DNA of 64,000 nt, taken from the NCBI GenBank assembly GCA_021405325.1, contig QWII01000002.1, positions 62,001-126,000 of the forward strand. The letters are read 5' to 3'. Below are positions 33,923 through 43,986 of this stretch, piece by piece. Under the pieces are notes generated by a model that was not told the DNA's origin, ran no database searches, and was given only the letters and a program-made list of their open reading frames with translations. This stretch comes from Caldilinea sp. CFX5. Lineage in GTDB: Bacteria > Chloroflexota > Anaerolineae > Caldilineales > Caldilineaceae. The position numbers and the translations under genes were made by a program. Within the stretch, counting starts at the first letter, position 1. Every line of letters begins with the position of its first letter.

Positions 33923-35181
33923 GCAGCAAATAAATAGCGTTCCACAAAGGCGTTGCGAAATTTGCCCTGTGGATCGTAGTCATGCGCCAGCGCCTGGAAG
34001 TCGGCCAACCGTGGGTAGCGGGCCTGGACTTGGGCCGGCGTCAGGTTGAAGAGCTTGCCCCAGTGCGGCCGCGGCTGAAAGGGAGCCAACGCAGCTTCCA
34101 GGGAAGGCAGGAATTGTTGTACTGCGGCGCCCTTCTTCTGCCAGTTAAAGTGAATGCCAATGGTCTCCTGACCATAGGCGGTGCTTAACCAAAGTTGATC
34201 AGCCGCGACGGATCGAATTTCCGTCACGCCGATGATGGGCGCCAATTGTTGGCGGAATTGAGCGACGGCCTGCATCGCCGCCACCGCTTGATGACGGGCG
34301 ACAAAGTATTCGCTCTGTAGCTCGTTGCCTTCCCGCTCGGCGTCATGGAAGACAAAATGGGGTAGCCGTTCGTGCCACGGGCCAGGAGTGCTGATGGGTG
34401 TAGAGTAACGATCGGCGTCCTCCTCAACAGGACGTGCGCTGGCGCGTAGTGTCGCGCCGAAGAAGGTCGTAGGGACAACGGCAGGGCGATCAGCCGGCAC
34501 TTGCTGTTTGACCCAAACACTGTTGACCCAATCCTGCTGCCAGTCGGGAAAGAGGCTGACACTGTAACCGGTGGTCATTATAGCGTCAAAGTTGGCATAG
34601 ACCTCGGTCATAGGCAGCTTTTCATAAATATCCTGCTGGAGGGCAAAGGCGGGCAACAGATCAAGCGTCACTTTGGTGACAACGCCGAGTGCGCCCAGCG
34701 TGACGACGGCGCCGTTAAAGGTGTCGCCATCTTTGTCGCGGGAGAGCGTCACCAGATCGCCGGTGGCTGTCACCATTTCCAGGCCGGAAATGGCGGTTGC
34801 CAGGTTGCCATGCGCGTCGCCGGAGCCGTGGGTGGCGGTCATCGCCGCGCCGATCACCGTGATGTGGTCGAGCGAGGCCATGTTGTGCAGGGCATAGCCG
34901 GCCCGGTGCAACTGGGGACAGAGTTCGCGATAGGTGATGTTGGCGTTGACGGTGGCGGTGCGCCGTTGGTGGTCAATTGTCACCGTCTTGTCAAGATTGG
35001 CGAGGGAAAGAATGGTCCCCGTCGAGTCAGTCAATGGCGTAAACGAGTGGCGTCCGCCGATGACGCGGACTTTGTCAGCCGCGCGCACAAGGGCTTGCAG
35101 TTCGTCAAGGGTGGCGGGTGAATGGTAATGGGCAGCGCCGTAGGGGACGTTGCCGGCCCAGTTCTGGCGATGAGTGGTCAC
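33919..35181 (-). CDS. FAD-dependent oxidase of the alditol oxidase (AldO) type
   Basis: A 420-residue flavoprotein of the VAO/FAD_binding_4 family. It begins NWAGN, then IGGRHSF with His45 at the position of the histidine that covalently holds FAD in Streptomyces AldO. ATHGSG, LGALGVVTKVTLDL, GPWHERLPHF, ELQSEY and RPHWGKLFNL follow, closely matching AldO from end to end. The likely reaction is oxidation of a polyol (sorbitol or xylitol) to the aldose with hydrogen peroxide release. L-gulonolactone-type oxidase is the alternative. Confidence 0.85.
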   Translation of the reverse strand: MTTHRQNWAGNVPYGAAHYHSPATLDELQALVRAADKVRVIGGRHSFTPLTDSTGTILSLANLDKTVTIDHQRRTATVNANITYRELCPQLHRAGYALHNMASLDHITVIGAAMTATHGSGDAHGNLATAISGLEMVTATGDLVTLSRDKDGDTFNGAVVTLGALGVVTKVTLDLLPAFALQQDIYEKLPMTEVYANFDAIMTTGYSVSLFPDWQQDWVNSVWVKQQVPADRPAVVPTTFFGATLRASARPVEEDADRYSTPISTPGPWHERLPHFVFHDAEREGNELQSEYFVARHQAVAAMQAVAQFRQQLAPIIGVTEIRSVAADQLWLSTAYGQETIGIHFNWQKKGAAVQQFLPSLEAALAPFQPRPHWGKLFNLTPAQVQARYPRLADFQALAHDYDPQGKFRNAFVERYLFAA

Positions 35182-35263
35182 AGGTTGATTCCTCTAGGGT
35201 TGATGTGAAAGGGAAACGCTTGTTGGGAGGTAAGCATACTCCCTTTTCGGAATTTTCGCCAAC

Positions 35264-35328
35264 TTGTATTCTTTTTTATTTCCTGCTATCATCCTAGGTA
35301 GACGTTTAGGTAGCTAGGAGGATAAAAG
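35264..35328 (+). promoter_or_regulatory. Promoter and leader of the vapBC pair
   Basis: A -35 TTGTAT (35264-35269), a 17-base spacer and -10 TATCAT (35287-35292) are followed by two direct TAGGTAG segments around 35296-35314, a possible binding site. AGGAGG lies about 7 bases before the ATG at 35329. The CTGCTATCAT around the -10 is repeated at the promoter of the next PIN module. Confidence 0.6.
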
Positions 35329-35583
35329 ATGGCACTTAGCATAAAAGATCCAGAAGCTGTTCGTTTGGCGCGCGCAGTGACACGGTACACTGGTGAAACA
35401 ATGACGCAAGCAGTGATTACGGCGCTACGCGAACGCTTGGCCCGCGAAGAGCGCAAAGCGCAGGAGATCGATATATTGGTAGATGAAATTATGCAGATTG
35501 GGCGACATTTTGCAGCTCTACCAGTGCTTGATCCACGTAATCTTGATGATATGCTCTATGATGAAAGCGGTTTACCGGCATGA
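35329..35583 (+). CDS. VapB-type antitoxin
   Basis: An 84-residue antitoxin of the Rv0623-like/PSK transcription-factor group. [40 protein letters not shown] is the RHH-like DNA-binding and dimer part. The tail ([29 protein letters not shown]) is the typical toxin-binding region ending in a DE-rich segment. It overlaps the toxin gene by 4 bases (ATGA). It should repress its own promoter together with the toxin. Confidence 0.9.
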   Translation: MALSIKDPEAVRLARAVTRYTGETMTQAVITALRERLAREERKAQEIDILVDEIMQIGRHFAALPVLDPRNLDDMLYDESGLPA

Positions 35584-35972
35584 TTATTGATAGTTCAGCG
35601 TTGTTTGCTATTTTACTACAAGAACCAGAGGCAGAACGAATTGTGCGCGCTATTGGCCTTGACCCAGTACGGCTAATGTCAGCCCCAACCTGGCTTGAAA
35701 TCAGCATTGGCGTCTTTTTACGCGCCGGTGAGGAAGGGTTGCGTAGTCTTGATTTGTTGATAGCAAAATATCATGTTGAGGTTGTCGCAATGACGCCAAA
35801 GCAGGGTGAACTTGCGCGACGCGCCTTCAAACAATATGGGAAGGGCGTCCATCCGGCGCGTTTGAATTTTGGCGATTGCATGGTCTATGCTTTAGCGAAA
35901 GATACAGGCGAACCCTTGTTATTCAAAGGGGAAGATTTCAGCAAAACTGATATTGCCCCGGTTGTCTATTAG
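35580..35972 (+). CDS. VapC-type PIN domain toxin
   Basis: A 130-residue PIN RNase. [19 protein letters not shown] places the first acidic residue at Asp4. A Glu in the PTWLEIS region and the [11 protein letters not shown] motif near 98-108 supply the other acidic residues, and [13 protein letters not shown] closes the domain. The length is typical of VapC. It is paired with the antitoxin directly upstream. The expected action is cleavage of an RNA target, often initiator tRNA, when the antitoxin is lost. Confidence 0.9.
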   Translation: MIIDSSALFAILLQEPEAERIVRAIGLDPVRLMSAPTWLEISIGVFLRAGEEGLRSLDLLIAKYHVEVVAMTPKQGELARRAFKQYGKGVHPARLNFGDCMVYALAKDTGEPLLFKGEDFSKTDIAPVVY

Positions 35973-36014
35973 CAAAACCGACCAGCAGCAGTATAGGTTC
36001 AGCAAAGAAGGCTA

Positions 36015-36043
36015 TTGCGTTTATTTCGTTTATCTGCTATCAT
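36015..36043 (+). promoter_or_regulatory. Promoter of the HTH-PIN module
   Basis: A -35 TTGCGT (36015-36020), a 17-base spacer and -10 TATCAT (36038-36043). The CTGCTATCAT string around the -10 is identical to that of the vapBC promoter 750 bases upstream. AAAGGA precedes the ATG at 36071. Confidence 0.6.
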
Positions 36044-36070
36044 TGCCCCAGGATACAGAAAGGAAAATTT

Positions 36071-36535
36071 ATGAACGCACTATATCAGCAGGGGTATACA
36101 GTTGTTGCGCCCACCGAAAATGAAGCCATGCTTGCGCAAGAGTCCAGCCGTCGTCTCGCCATGTTGTTAGGGGAAAAGCCCGAAGTCAATGTGCATATTG
36201 TCAACGGGGGTGATTCGGCGGAAGTATTAACAGTGCCGGGATCGGCCATGCGGTTGCTGGTGCAGATTCTGGCGGAGATGGCAGAAGGCAATGCAGTGAC
36301 GCTGACGCCCATCCATGCTGAACTCAGTACCCAACAGGCAGCGGATCTGCTCAATGTTTCGCGCCCCTACCTGGTACAGCTTCTCGATAAGGGGGAGATT
36401 CCCAGTCGCAAGGTGGGGACGCATCGGCGCGTCTTGTTGGAGGATGTCGTTACTTATAAAAAATGCTGGTACACGGCGCGCTCGGCTGCACTTGACGCGC
36501 TTGCCGCTTATGATCAGGAATTAGGTCTCGAATAG
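36071..36535 (+). CDS. Excisionase-like HTH antitoxin
   Basis: A 154-residue protein. Residues 1-75 are an unassigned N-terminal domain. Residues 80-130 hold a MerR/excisionase-type helix-turn-helix: LSTQQAADLLNVSRPYLVQLLDKGEIPSRKVG, then HRRVLLEDVVTYK. Such proteins commonly pair with PIN toxins. The PIN gene starts 3 bases after its stop. It probably binds the promoter at 36015-36043. Confidence 0.85.
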   Translation: MNALYQQGYTVVAPTENEAMLAQESSRRLAMLLGEKPEVNVHIVNGGDSAEVLTVPGSAMRLLVQILAEMAEGNAVTLTPIHAELSTQQAADLLNVSRPYLVQLLDKGEIPSRKVGTHRRVLLEDVVTYKKCWYTARSAALDALAAYDQELGLE

Positions 36536-36538
36536 CGT

Positions 36539-37108
36539 ATGGAGCTACTTACCGCATTTTTAGACGCCAACGTACTCTACCCGGCAGGATTGCGTAACCT
36601 GTTTATGCGGCTGGCAACACAAGGCTTGTTTCAGGCAAAATGGTCGAATAGCGTACATGAAGAGTGGATCCGCAATGTACTACTGGATCGGCCACACATT
36701 ACGCGTGCCATGCTGGAACGCACACGCCAGTTAATGGATGAACATGTCAAAGACAGTCTCGTCGGAGGTTATGAAGGATTGGCTCTGCAATTGACTTTGC
36801 CCGATCCCGATGATCGCCATGTATTAGCGGCGGCGATTATCGGTAAAGCAAATGTGATCGTCACCTTCAATTTACGCGATTTTCCTGCCGCAGCTTTAGA
36901 TCCTTATGGTATTGATCTGCAACACCCTGACACATTTATCGTCCGGCTCATGGAGATGAACATGACGAGTGTTTGCCTGGCAGCAAAGAAGCATCGGGAA
37001 AGTCTTCAAAACCCACCAAAGACCGTACAGGAATACCTTGACGCATTAGAGCGACATGGTTTAACAGGAACAGTTGCGCGCTTGCGTGGGTATATGGCTT
37101 TCATTTAG
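36539..37108 (+). CDS. PIN domain toxin paired with HTH antitoxin
   Basis: A 189-residue PIN protein of the type found beside excisionase-like antitoxins. Residues 7-15 FLDANVLYP contain the first Asp. Conserved WSNSVHEEWIRN carries the Glu region, and LPDPDDRHVLAAAI near 103-116 the Asp pair. VIVTFNLRDFP closes the core, and the remaining 65 residues are a helical extension. Expected to be an RNase. Confidence 0.85.
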   Translation: MELLTAFLDANVLYPAGLRNLFMRLATQGLFQAKWSNSVHEEWIRNVLLDRPHITRAMLERTRQLMDEHVKDSLVGGYEGLALQLTLPDPDDRHVLAAAIIGKANVIVTFNLRDFPAAALDPYGIDLQHPDTFIVRLMEMNMTSVCLAAKKHRESLQNPPKTVQEYLDALERHGLTGTVARLRGYMAFI

Positions 37109-37131
37109 TAAACAAAGGACGACATCACCCC

Positions 37132-38154
37132 TTAAGCCGCCAAAAACTCCGCCATCGCATTCCCGCTCACCGCCGCCGACTCCTTATACAGATAACAGGC
37201 CACGGCCCGCTCCTCATTCGTCCGGTAGAGCGGCGGCGGCGTCTCATGGCATTCCTGCATGGCAAAGGGGCAACGGTTAGCAAACTTGCAGCCGTGCATG
37301 GCCTTGGCCGGCGCCGCCGTGGCCGCGGCTTTGCGTTCCAGATCGGCCTCGCCCCCCCATTTGTGATCGGGGTCGGGCAAGGGGATGGAGCTGACCAGCA
37401 GCCGAGTATAGGGGTGTTGCGGATTTTTGATCACCTGCTCGACGCTACCCATTTCGGCCACCGACCCGCGGTAGAGGATGTAGATGTTGTCGCTGATCTG
37501 ATAGGCGGTGGTCAGGTCGTGGGTGATGTAGAGCAGCGAGATGCCCAACTCGCGCTTGAGTTTCATCAAGCTTTCCAAAATCGTCGCCCGCAACGAGGCA
37601 TCGACCATCGAGACCGGTTCATCGGCCAGGATGATCTTGGGGTTGAGCAACAGCGCCCGCGCCACCATGATACGCTGCCGTTGCCCGCCGCTCAACTGGT
37701 GCGGATAGCGTCCCAGCGTATCTTCGGGGCGGAGACCGGCCAACTGTAAGCTCTCTTCAATCAGTTGTTGTGTGGCAGCCCGTGAGGAAGCCAGCTTAAA
37801 CTTGCGAATGGGTGTAGTGAGTACCTGATCGACGCGATAGAACGGGTTGTAGACCTCAAAGGGGTCTTGAAAGATCGCCTGCACCTGGCGGCGAAAACTT
37901 TTGCGGTCGGCCTGACTCATCTTTAGCAACTCCTGACCGCGGAAACGGATCGCTCCTGCGGTCGGTTGAGTCATGCCCAAGAGCAGGCGCGCCAGCGTGG
38001 TCTTCCCACTACCGCTTTCACCGGCAATGGCCGTGATCGTAGGCCGCTTTTCGTTGATGATCAAGGAGACGCCATCAACCGCCACCGTGCGCCGTCCACC
38101 AAAGAGGCCATCGCCAAAAATCTTCGTAACATTCAATGCTTCCAAAAGCTGCAT
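37132..38154 (-). CDS. Oligopeptide/dipeptide ABC transporter ATP-binding protein, OppF/DppF type
   Basis: A 340-residue ATPase of a peptide importer. It has Walker A AGESGSGKTT, LSGGQRQRIMVARALLLNPKIILADEP (signature plus Walker B), then HDLTTAYQISDNIYILYRG. The C-terminal oligo_HPY region holds the CKFANRCPFAMQEC cysteine motif (near 292-305), which binds an iron-sulfur cluster in some members. It is last in the five-gene operon and ends with a 20-residue Ala-rich tail. Confidence 0.92.
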   Translation of the reverse strand: MQLLEALNVTKIFGDGLFGGRRTVAVDGVSLIINEKRPTITAIAGESGSGKTTLARLLLGMTQPTAGAIRFRGQELLKMSQADRKSFRRQVQAIFQDPFEVYNPFYRVDQVLTTPIRKFKLASSRAATQQLIEESLQLAGLRPEDTLGRYPHQLSGGQRQRIMVARALLLNPKIILADEPVSMVDASLRATILESLMKLKRELGISLLYITHDLTTAYQISDNIYILYRGSVAEMGSVEQVIKNPQHPYTRLLVSSIPLPDPDHKWGGEADLERKAAATAAPAKAMHGCKFANRCPFAMQECHETPPPLYRTNEERAVACYLYKESAAVSGNAMAEFLAA

Positions 38155-38169
38155 TCTACCAAACTCCCG

Positions 38170-38275
38170 TCATACTGACGCAGCGACACGCAGAAATTCA
38201 CAGCGATTCACCCAGCAATTCAAGAGAATTTCTCTCCGTGAATCGCTGTGCTATCGCTGTGATGCGCTGTGTCCT
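38170..38275. repeat. Inverted and tandem repeats between oppD and oppF
   Basis: Arms CACAGCGATTCAC (38198-38210) and GTGAATCGCTGTG (38237-38249) pair perfectly. Outside them, further CGCTGTG-like units (TATCGCTGTG, ATGCGCTGTG) at right match the GACACGCAG and CGCAGCGAC series at left. The period is 10-11 bp, not 7 or 8. It fills the gap between the two ATPase genes. Confidence 0.7.
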
Positions 38276-38285
38276 GAATCCTTTA

Positions 38286-39290
<1,005 letters not shown>

Positions 39291-39329
39291 TTGTTTCTCA
39301 TTTATTTCATAAAGCTGAATCGCTACAAA

Positions 39330-40244
39330 TTAACCGCGCGTTGAGCCCCGCAAGCGCGGGTTCGCGTATTTGTCCAGCGATACGCTCATCAGGAAGAGGC
39401 CGGTGAAGATAACCGCCAGCGTCACGACGGGCGGTCCCCACCACCACCACATCCCTTTGAAGAGCGCCGAGTAGTTAAAGGCATAGTAGAGCGTGCGACC
39501 AATCGTGGGAATATTTTGTGGCCCAAGCCCCAGCACTTCCAGACCAACCGAGGCGAGAATGCCGCTGCTGACCGCGCCCACAAAAGCCGCCGCCAGGTAG
39601 GCAGTCAGATTGGGCAGAATCTGGAAGATGATGATCTCGAAATCATTCTGGCCCGACAGGCGGGCCACCTCCACAAAGAGGCGATCGCGCAGGCTGAGGG
39701 TTTGGGCGCGGATCAAGCGCGCCGGCAATGGCCAGGAGAGCAAGCCGACGATGATCGCCATCAGTTCCACCGTGACGACGCGCACGTAGGCCGAGACGGT
39801 GATCAAGATCGCCAGCGTTGGGATCACCAGCATGACGTCGGCAAAGCTGCTAAAAATGGTGTCGGCATAGCCACGGTAGTAGCCGGCAAATAAGCCGACG
39901 AGCGTACCGATCAAGACGCCTACGGCGCCGGCCAGAAACCCAATCTTGAAGGTGTTCGGGATGCCGATCACCATCACGGCAAACATATTGCGGCCCAAGC
40001 CATCGGTGCCCAACCAATGTTCGGCAGAGGGGCGGAGATTGAGCGGCGCAGCCCCCATATCGGCCATATCCGGGCTGATCTGTTGGGCGCCGAGGATGCC
40101 GAACAGGTAAAGCGCCACGAGCAACAAAACGCCGGCGGTGAAGTTACGATTCTCATTAAAGAACCCTAAGACGCCGCGCACGGCACTGCGGATGGGTGAT
40201 TCAACAGGGGAGGCGGTCGGTTTTGAAGCGGTTGCAATAGTCAT
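39330..40244 (-). CDS. Peptide ABC transporter permease, OppC/DppC type
   Basis: A 304-residue membrane protein with an N-terminal tail, one anchor near 35-55 and the BPD_transp_1 domain. HWLGTDGLGRNMFAVMVIGIPNTFKIGF is the family hallmark. The coupling loop EVARLSGQNDFEIIIFQILPNLTAYLAAAFV follows. It has the conserved C-terminal aromatic region WWWWGPP. Its start codon shares one base with the stop of the OppB-type gene (TGATG), so the two are coupled. Confidence 0.92.
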   Translation of the reverse strand: MTIATASKPTASPVESPIRSAVRGVLGFFNENRNFTAGVLLLVALYLFGILGAQQISPDMADMGAAPLNLRPSAEHWLGTDGLGRNMFAVMVIGIPNTFKIGFLAGAVGVLIGTLVGLFAGYYRGYADTIFSSFADVMLVIPTLAILITVSAYVRVVTVELMAIIVGLLSWPLPARLIRAQTLSLRDRLFVEVARLSGQNDFEIIIFQILPNLTAYLAAAFVGAVSSGILASVGLEVLGLGPQNIPTIGRTLYYAFNYSALFKGMWWWWGPPVVTLAVIFTGLFLMSVSLDKYANPRLRGSTRG

Positions 40245-41263
40245 CAGCCTGAACTCTCTGCCACATAGGTCACCCGCGGGTCGAGGCGCGGGTAGATCAA
40301 ATCGATAATCAGCACAGCCAAACCAACCGAGATGGCCAGGATGAGGGTGATGCCCTGAATGACTGTGTAATCACTGTTGACAATGGACATGTAAAGCTGG
40401 TAGCCCAGCCCCGGATAGGAGAAGACAATCTCCACCAAGATGGCGCCGGAGACAACATAGCCCAGGGCAATCCCCAAGTGGGCCAACTGCGGCGGGATGG
40501 CGTTGCGCACGGCATACCACCAGAGAATGCGCCGGCGCGGCAACCCCTTCGCCTCGGCCAGCAGCATGTAGTCTTCGCCGATAGTATTCACCATCAGGCT
40601 GCGCATGGTCAGCGCCCAACCACCGAGGCTGGTCAAGATGATCGACAACGCCGGCAAAATGGCGTGTTCGATGACATTGCTGATATAGGGCCAGTTCAGC
40701 CCCTTGGGAATCCCGCTGTCAAAGGCGCCGCTCATGGGCAGGAGCCTGGTGGTGAAAGCAAAGACGTAGAGCAGCAACATCGCCAGGAGGTAGTAGGGCA
40801 GCACGCCGCCAAACATGGTAAGGGGGAGCAGCGCTCTGACCATCGCCGGCGTCCCCTTCCAGGCCAGCAGAGCGCCGACAATGATCCCGAAGACAAAGGT
40901 AATAAGGACACTCGTCCCAATCAGCCCGATGGACCAACCGATGGCCGGGCCGATAATGTCCCACACTTCTGCCGGGTAGGCCGAGAGCGATTCGCCAAAG
41001 TCAAAGCGCAGCGTATTCCACATATACTTGGCATATTGGATGTAAAGCGGGTCATCCAGGCCAAAGCGCTTGCGGTAAGCTTCAAACATAGCCTGGCCGT
41101 TTTCGATCCCGGCGCTGGCCTGCGCCATGCGTGAAGTAATGGCGCCAATCGGATTGCCCGGCGCCAGCCGCGGAATGACAAAGTTAAACGACGCGGCCAC
41201 AAAGATGACCAGGATAAACATGCCGATCCGTCGTATAAAATAGCTGAGGTTTACGCCTCGCAT
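40244..41263 (-). CDS. Peptide ABC transporter permease, OppB/DppB type
   Basis: A 339-residue permease. MRGVNLSYFIRRIGMFILVIFVAASFNFVIPRLAPGNPI is the OppB-type start. FGLDDPLYIQYAKYMWNTLRFDFGES and the coupling loop LAEAKGLPRRRILWWYAVRNAIPPQLAHLG follow. SYPGLGYQLYMSIVNSDYTVIQGI near the end is typical. With the OppC-type protein it forms the channel for the peptide receptor encoded upstream. Confidence 0.92.
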   Translation of the reverse strand: MRGVNLSYFIRRIGMFILVIFVAASFNFVIPRLAPGNPIGAITSRMAQASAGIENGQAMFEAYRKRFGLDDPLYIQYAKYMWNTLRFDFGESLSAYPAEVWDIIGPAIGWSIGLIGTSVLITFVFGIIVGALLAWKGTPAMVRALLPLTMFGGVLPYYLLAMLLLYVFAFTTRLLPMSGAFDSGIPKGLNWPYISNVIEHAILPALSIILTSLGGWALTMRSLMVNTIGEDYMLLAEAKGLPRRRILWWYAVRNAIPPQLAHLGIALGYVVSGAILVEIVFSYPGLGYQLYMSIVNSDYTVIQGITLILAISVGLAVLIIDLIYPRLDPRVTYVAESSG

Positions 41264-41293
41264 TGTGAACTACCCTTCTCGTCAGTAACTAGA

Positions 41294-41373
41294 GTGAGAC
41301 AGTAAGACAGTAGCACAGTAAGACAGTCATGACTGACCTACTGTGCTACTGTCTTACTGTGCTACTATACTAC
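41294..41373. repeat. Foldback of 8-bp units through a stop codon
   Basis: The left arm (41294-41333) has five units: GTGAGACA, GTAAGACA, GTAGCACA, GTAAGACA, GTCATGAC. The right arm (41334-41373) has five units: TGACCTAC, TGTGCTAC, TGTCTTAC, TGTGCTAC, TATACTAC. The arms meet without a loop and are in the same phase. The last unit contains the stop codon (41370-41372) of the peptide receptor gene. It is the cleanest example of the class. Confidence 0.93.
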
Positions 41374-43166
41374 TCCGCCGGCTTCAACTCAACCAGTTGG
41401 CGCAGGAAGTGCTGCCAGTGGCCCGGCGGCTGGACGTAGTTGTTGTCCTTGGTCGGCCAGTTGGTCCAATAGGTGGTGTTCCACAGGTAGAAGACCGGGG
41501 TTTGCACCAACGGAATGTCGGGCAGTTCATCCGTCCAGATCGTCACGGCCTGCTTCATCAGGTCGATGACGCGTGGGTCGCCCAGCGGCAGACTACCCAT
41601 TTCGTCGATCAATGCCGAGTATTCGTCATTCACCCAGCGGCCACCGTTGTTGGTGTTATCCACATATTCGGTGCCGGGCGTGCCGATCGGGTTGACCCAC
41701 TTCTTGTGATAGCGCTGCATCCCAAACCACGGTTCAATGACGCTGCCGCAGCCGTCCCATTGGGTGGCGGCGGTGAATTGACCACGGCCGGTCTGGTCGC
41801 GGAAGACGCCCCACTCCAAAATGCGCAACACAGCATCGACGCCGACATCATTCAACTGCTGGGCCACCATGCGCGCCCACGGTTCCATAAAGGGCGGGAG
41901 AACGATATCGAGCGTGAGGGTTGCGCCATCAGGGCCGACATATTTGCCTGTGCTGGCGTCCAGGGTGTAGCCATTCTTCTCGATCAACTCGCGTGACTTG
42001 TCCTGATTAAATTCACCGATGGGGGCCACGATCGGATCGATCGCTTCCTGGAAGGGCTTCAACCCCTCATACGCCGGGAAGATAAAGTTGGAGGTGGCGC
42101 CGGCACCTTCATTGACCACATCGACAATCTGCTGGCGGTTGATGGCATAGGAGAGCGCCCAGCGCATCTCCTTGTTGTCCCACGGCGCCACCGTGCTGTT
42201 CAAGGTCAGCATACGGGGACACGGGTCGATCCAACCTAACGGCGGTTCGTTGGTATAGACAATCAGTTTGTCATTCTGCGACATGAGCAACTGGTTCGTA
42301 CTCAGATTCCAACCACCGGCATCCAACTCATTGTTCGCCAGCATCTGTTGTGCGGTCGCAGCATCGGCCACCCACGGGCGACGGATTTCCAGCGGAGCAG
42401 GCAGGTTGAAAGCGCCCGATTTGGCGCCCCACCAGTTGTCGTTGCGCTTGTAAACAAATTCGGTCGAGGAGAAGCTCTTGACGACATAGGGACCACTGAA
42501 GATCGGTGAGCCAGTTTCAGCGTTGTATTCATTCTTGAAGGTGACGGGATCTTTGCCTTCCCACACATGCTTGGGCAGCGGAACGATGGCCTGCGAGGTG
42601 GTGCCGGCCAGGTTCTCCATGACAAAACGCGGGTTGCCGCCGGTCAAAGTGAACTTGATTGTGCGGTCATCCACGGCTTCGACGGATTCCACCCATTGGG
42701 CAACGGCGCCCGACCAGTTGAGATTCGGTGCATTGTCCTTCAGCAGGTTGATGGTAAAGACCACATCTTCCGAGGTCAGCGGCTGGCCGTCGCTCCATTC
42801 GGTGCCGGGCTTCAGTTTGACGATCCATTCATCCTGGGCTTCATTGGCTTCGTAACTCTCGGCCAGCCAACCATCGATCTGGCCGGTCTCATAATTCAAC
42901 ATGAAGAGCGGTTCCATCATGTTCTGGTTCATGCCCTGAAGGATGAAGGTGCCGGGGATATAGGGGTTCCAGATGTCCGGCGCCGGGATATTGACGTTGG
43001 ACGAAAGGACGAGAATATCCTTACGCGCTACGCCGCCGGCTTCGGTTGAAGCGGCTGGTTGCGCCGGCTGTCCCGGCGCAGCGGCGGGCGCTGCACAGGC
43101 TAACAACAGTGATAAAACACAAAGCAGCACTGTCGCTCGCATAATCCTAGCTTTCGTAATTGACAT
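41370..43166 (-). CDS. Peptide ABC transporter substrate-binding lipoprotein
   Basis: A 598-residue family 5 solute-binding protein. The signal ends ...LLLACAAP (lipobox), followed by an Ala/Pro linker. The receptor domain includes KPGTEWSDGQPLTSEDVVFTINLL, the SBP_bac_5 signature region, and EMRWALSYAINRQQIVDVV. ATG at 43166 is chosen, with GGAG 7 bases upstream, over an in-frame GTG at 43172. It leads the peptide importer operon. The ligand could be peptides or, as for some relatives, oligosaccharides. Confidence 0.92.
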   Translation of the reverse strand: MSITKARIMRATVLLCVLSLLLACAAPAAAPGQPAQPAASTEAGGVARKDILVLSSNVNIPAPDIWNPYIPGTFILQGMNQNMMEPLFMLNYETGQIDGWLAESYEANEAQDEWIVKLKPGTEWSDGQPLTSEDVVFTINLLKDNAPNLNWSGAVAQWVESVEAVDDRTIKFTLTGGNPRFVMENLAGTTSQAIVPLPKHVWEGKDPVTFKNEYNAETGSPIFSGPYVVKSFSSTEFVYKRNDNWWGAKSGAFNLPAPLEIRRPWVADAATAQQMLANNELDAGGWNLSTNQLLMSQNDKLIVYTNEPPLGWIDPCPRMLTLNSTVAPWDNKEMRWALSYAINRQQIVDVVNEGAGATSNFIFPAYEGLKPFQEAIDPIVAPIGEFNQDKSRELIEKNGYTLDASTGKYVGPDGATLTLDIVLPPFMEPWARMVAQQLNDVGVDAVLRILEWGVFRDQTGRGQFTAATQWDGCGSVIEPWFGMQRYHKKWVNPIGTPGTEYVDNTNNGGRWVNDEYSALIDEMGSLPLGDPRVIDLMKQAVTIWTDELPDIPLVQTPVFYLWNTTYWTNWPTKDNNYVQPPGHWQHFLRQLVELKPAE

Positions 43167-43378
43167 TTGCACACTCCATTGATTCTGCTTAATAAATTAG
43201 ATAGCGTATGAAATTGGATGGTGTATTCTCAGTAAAGAAAACCGGTCGGGGCGCGCTAAACACCAGTTTTCCGTATGAGCTATGTAACTGCGTTGGGGCG
43301 TTTGATGCTTGCACCATTATACCGGGAATTTTGGGGTTGTCAAATTGTAAAGAAGGGGCTGGGTGGGCCGGTAGTCAG

Positions 43379-43788
<410 letters not shown>

Positions 43789-43804
43789 ATGTATCTCCTT
43801 ATTA

Positions 43805-43847
43805 TTGTACACATTCAAACCGTACAAGAAATTGGATACTTTGTCAA
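43805..43847 (-). promoter_or_regulatory. Promoter and operator of the TacA-type antitoxin
   Basis: On the minus strand a perfect -35 TTGACA (43842-43847) lies 17 bases from a weak -10 TACGGT (43819-43824). An inverted repeat TTGTAC...GTACAA (43805-43810 with 43822-43827) overlaps the -10 and transcription start. GTAC also recurs near 43851-43854. The operator position fits autorepression by the RHH antitoxin. Confidence 0.6.
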
Positions 43848-43861
43848 TATGTACTACTTTT

Positions 43862-43981
43862 AAGGGGGTGTATTTCAAGTTGGGGGCGGGTTTGGCCCGA
43901 ACGGCAAGCGTTAGCGATCCGACACCGGGGTGCTAACGCTTGCCGTTCGGAAGTTGCTCCAAAGTTGAAATACACCCCCTT
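43862..43981. mobile_element. Miniature inverted-repeat element, copy 2
   Basis: Terminal repeats of 17 bp (43862-43878, 43965-43981; core GGTGTATTTCAA) enclose an inner palindrome with 18-bp arms (43898-43915 and 43932-43949). The ends and the inner GTTAGCGATC motif match the element at 10650-10758, while the outer part of the inner stem differs. No target duplication is visible here. It lies just upstream of the antitoxin promoter. Confidence 0.85.
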
Positions 43982-43986
43982 TCAAT

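Noticed and set aside
43862..43981. Target-site duplication around miniature element copy 2
   Set aside because: Flanks TACTTTT and TCAATACG do not match; any duplication has decayed or never existed.
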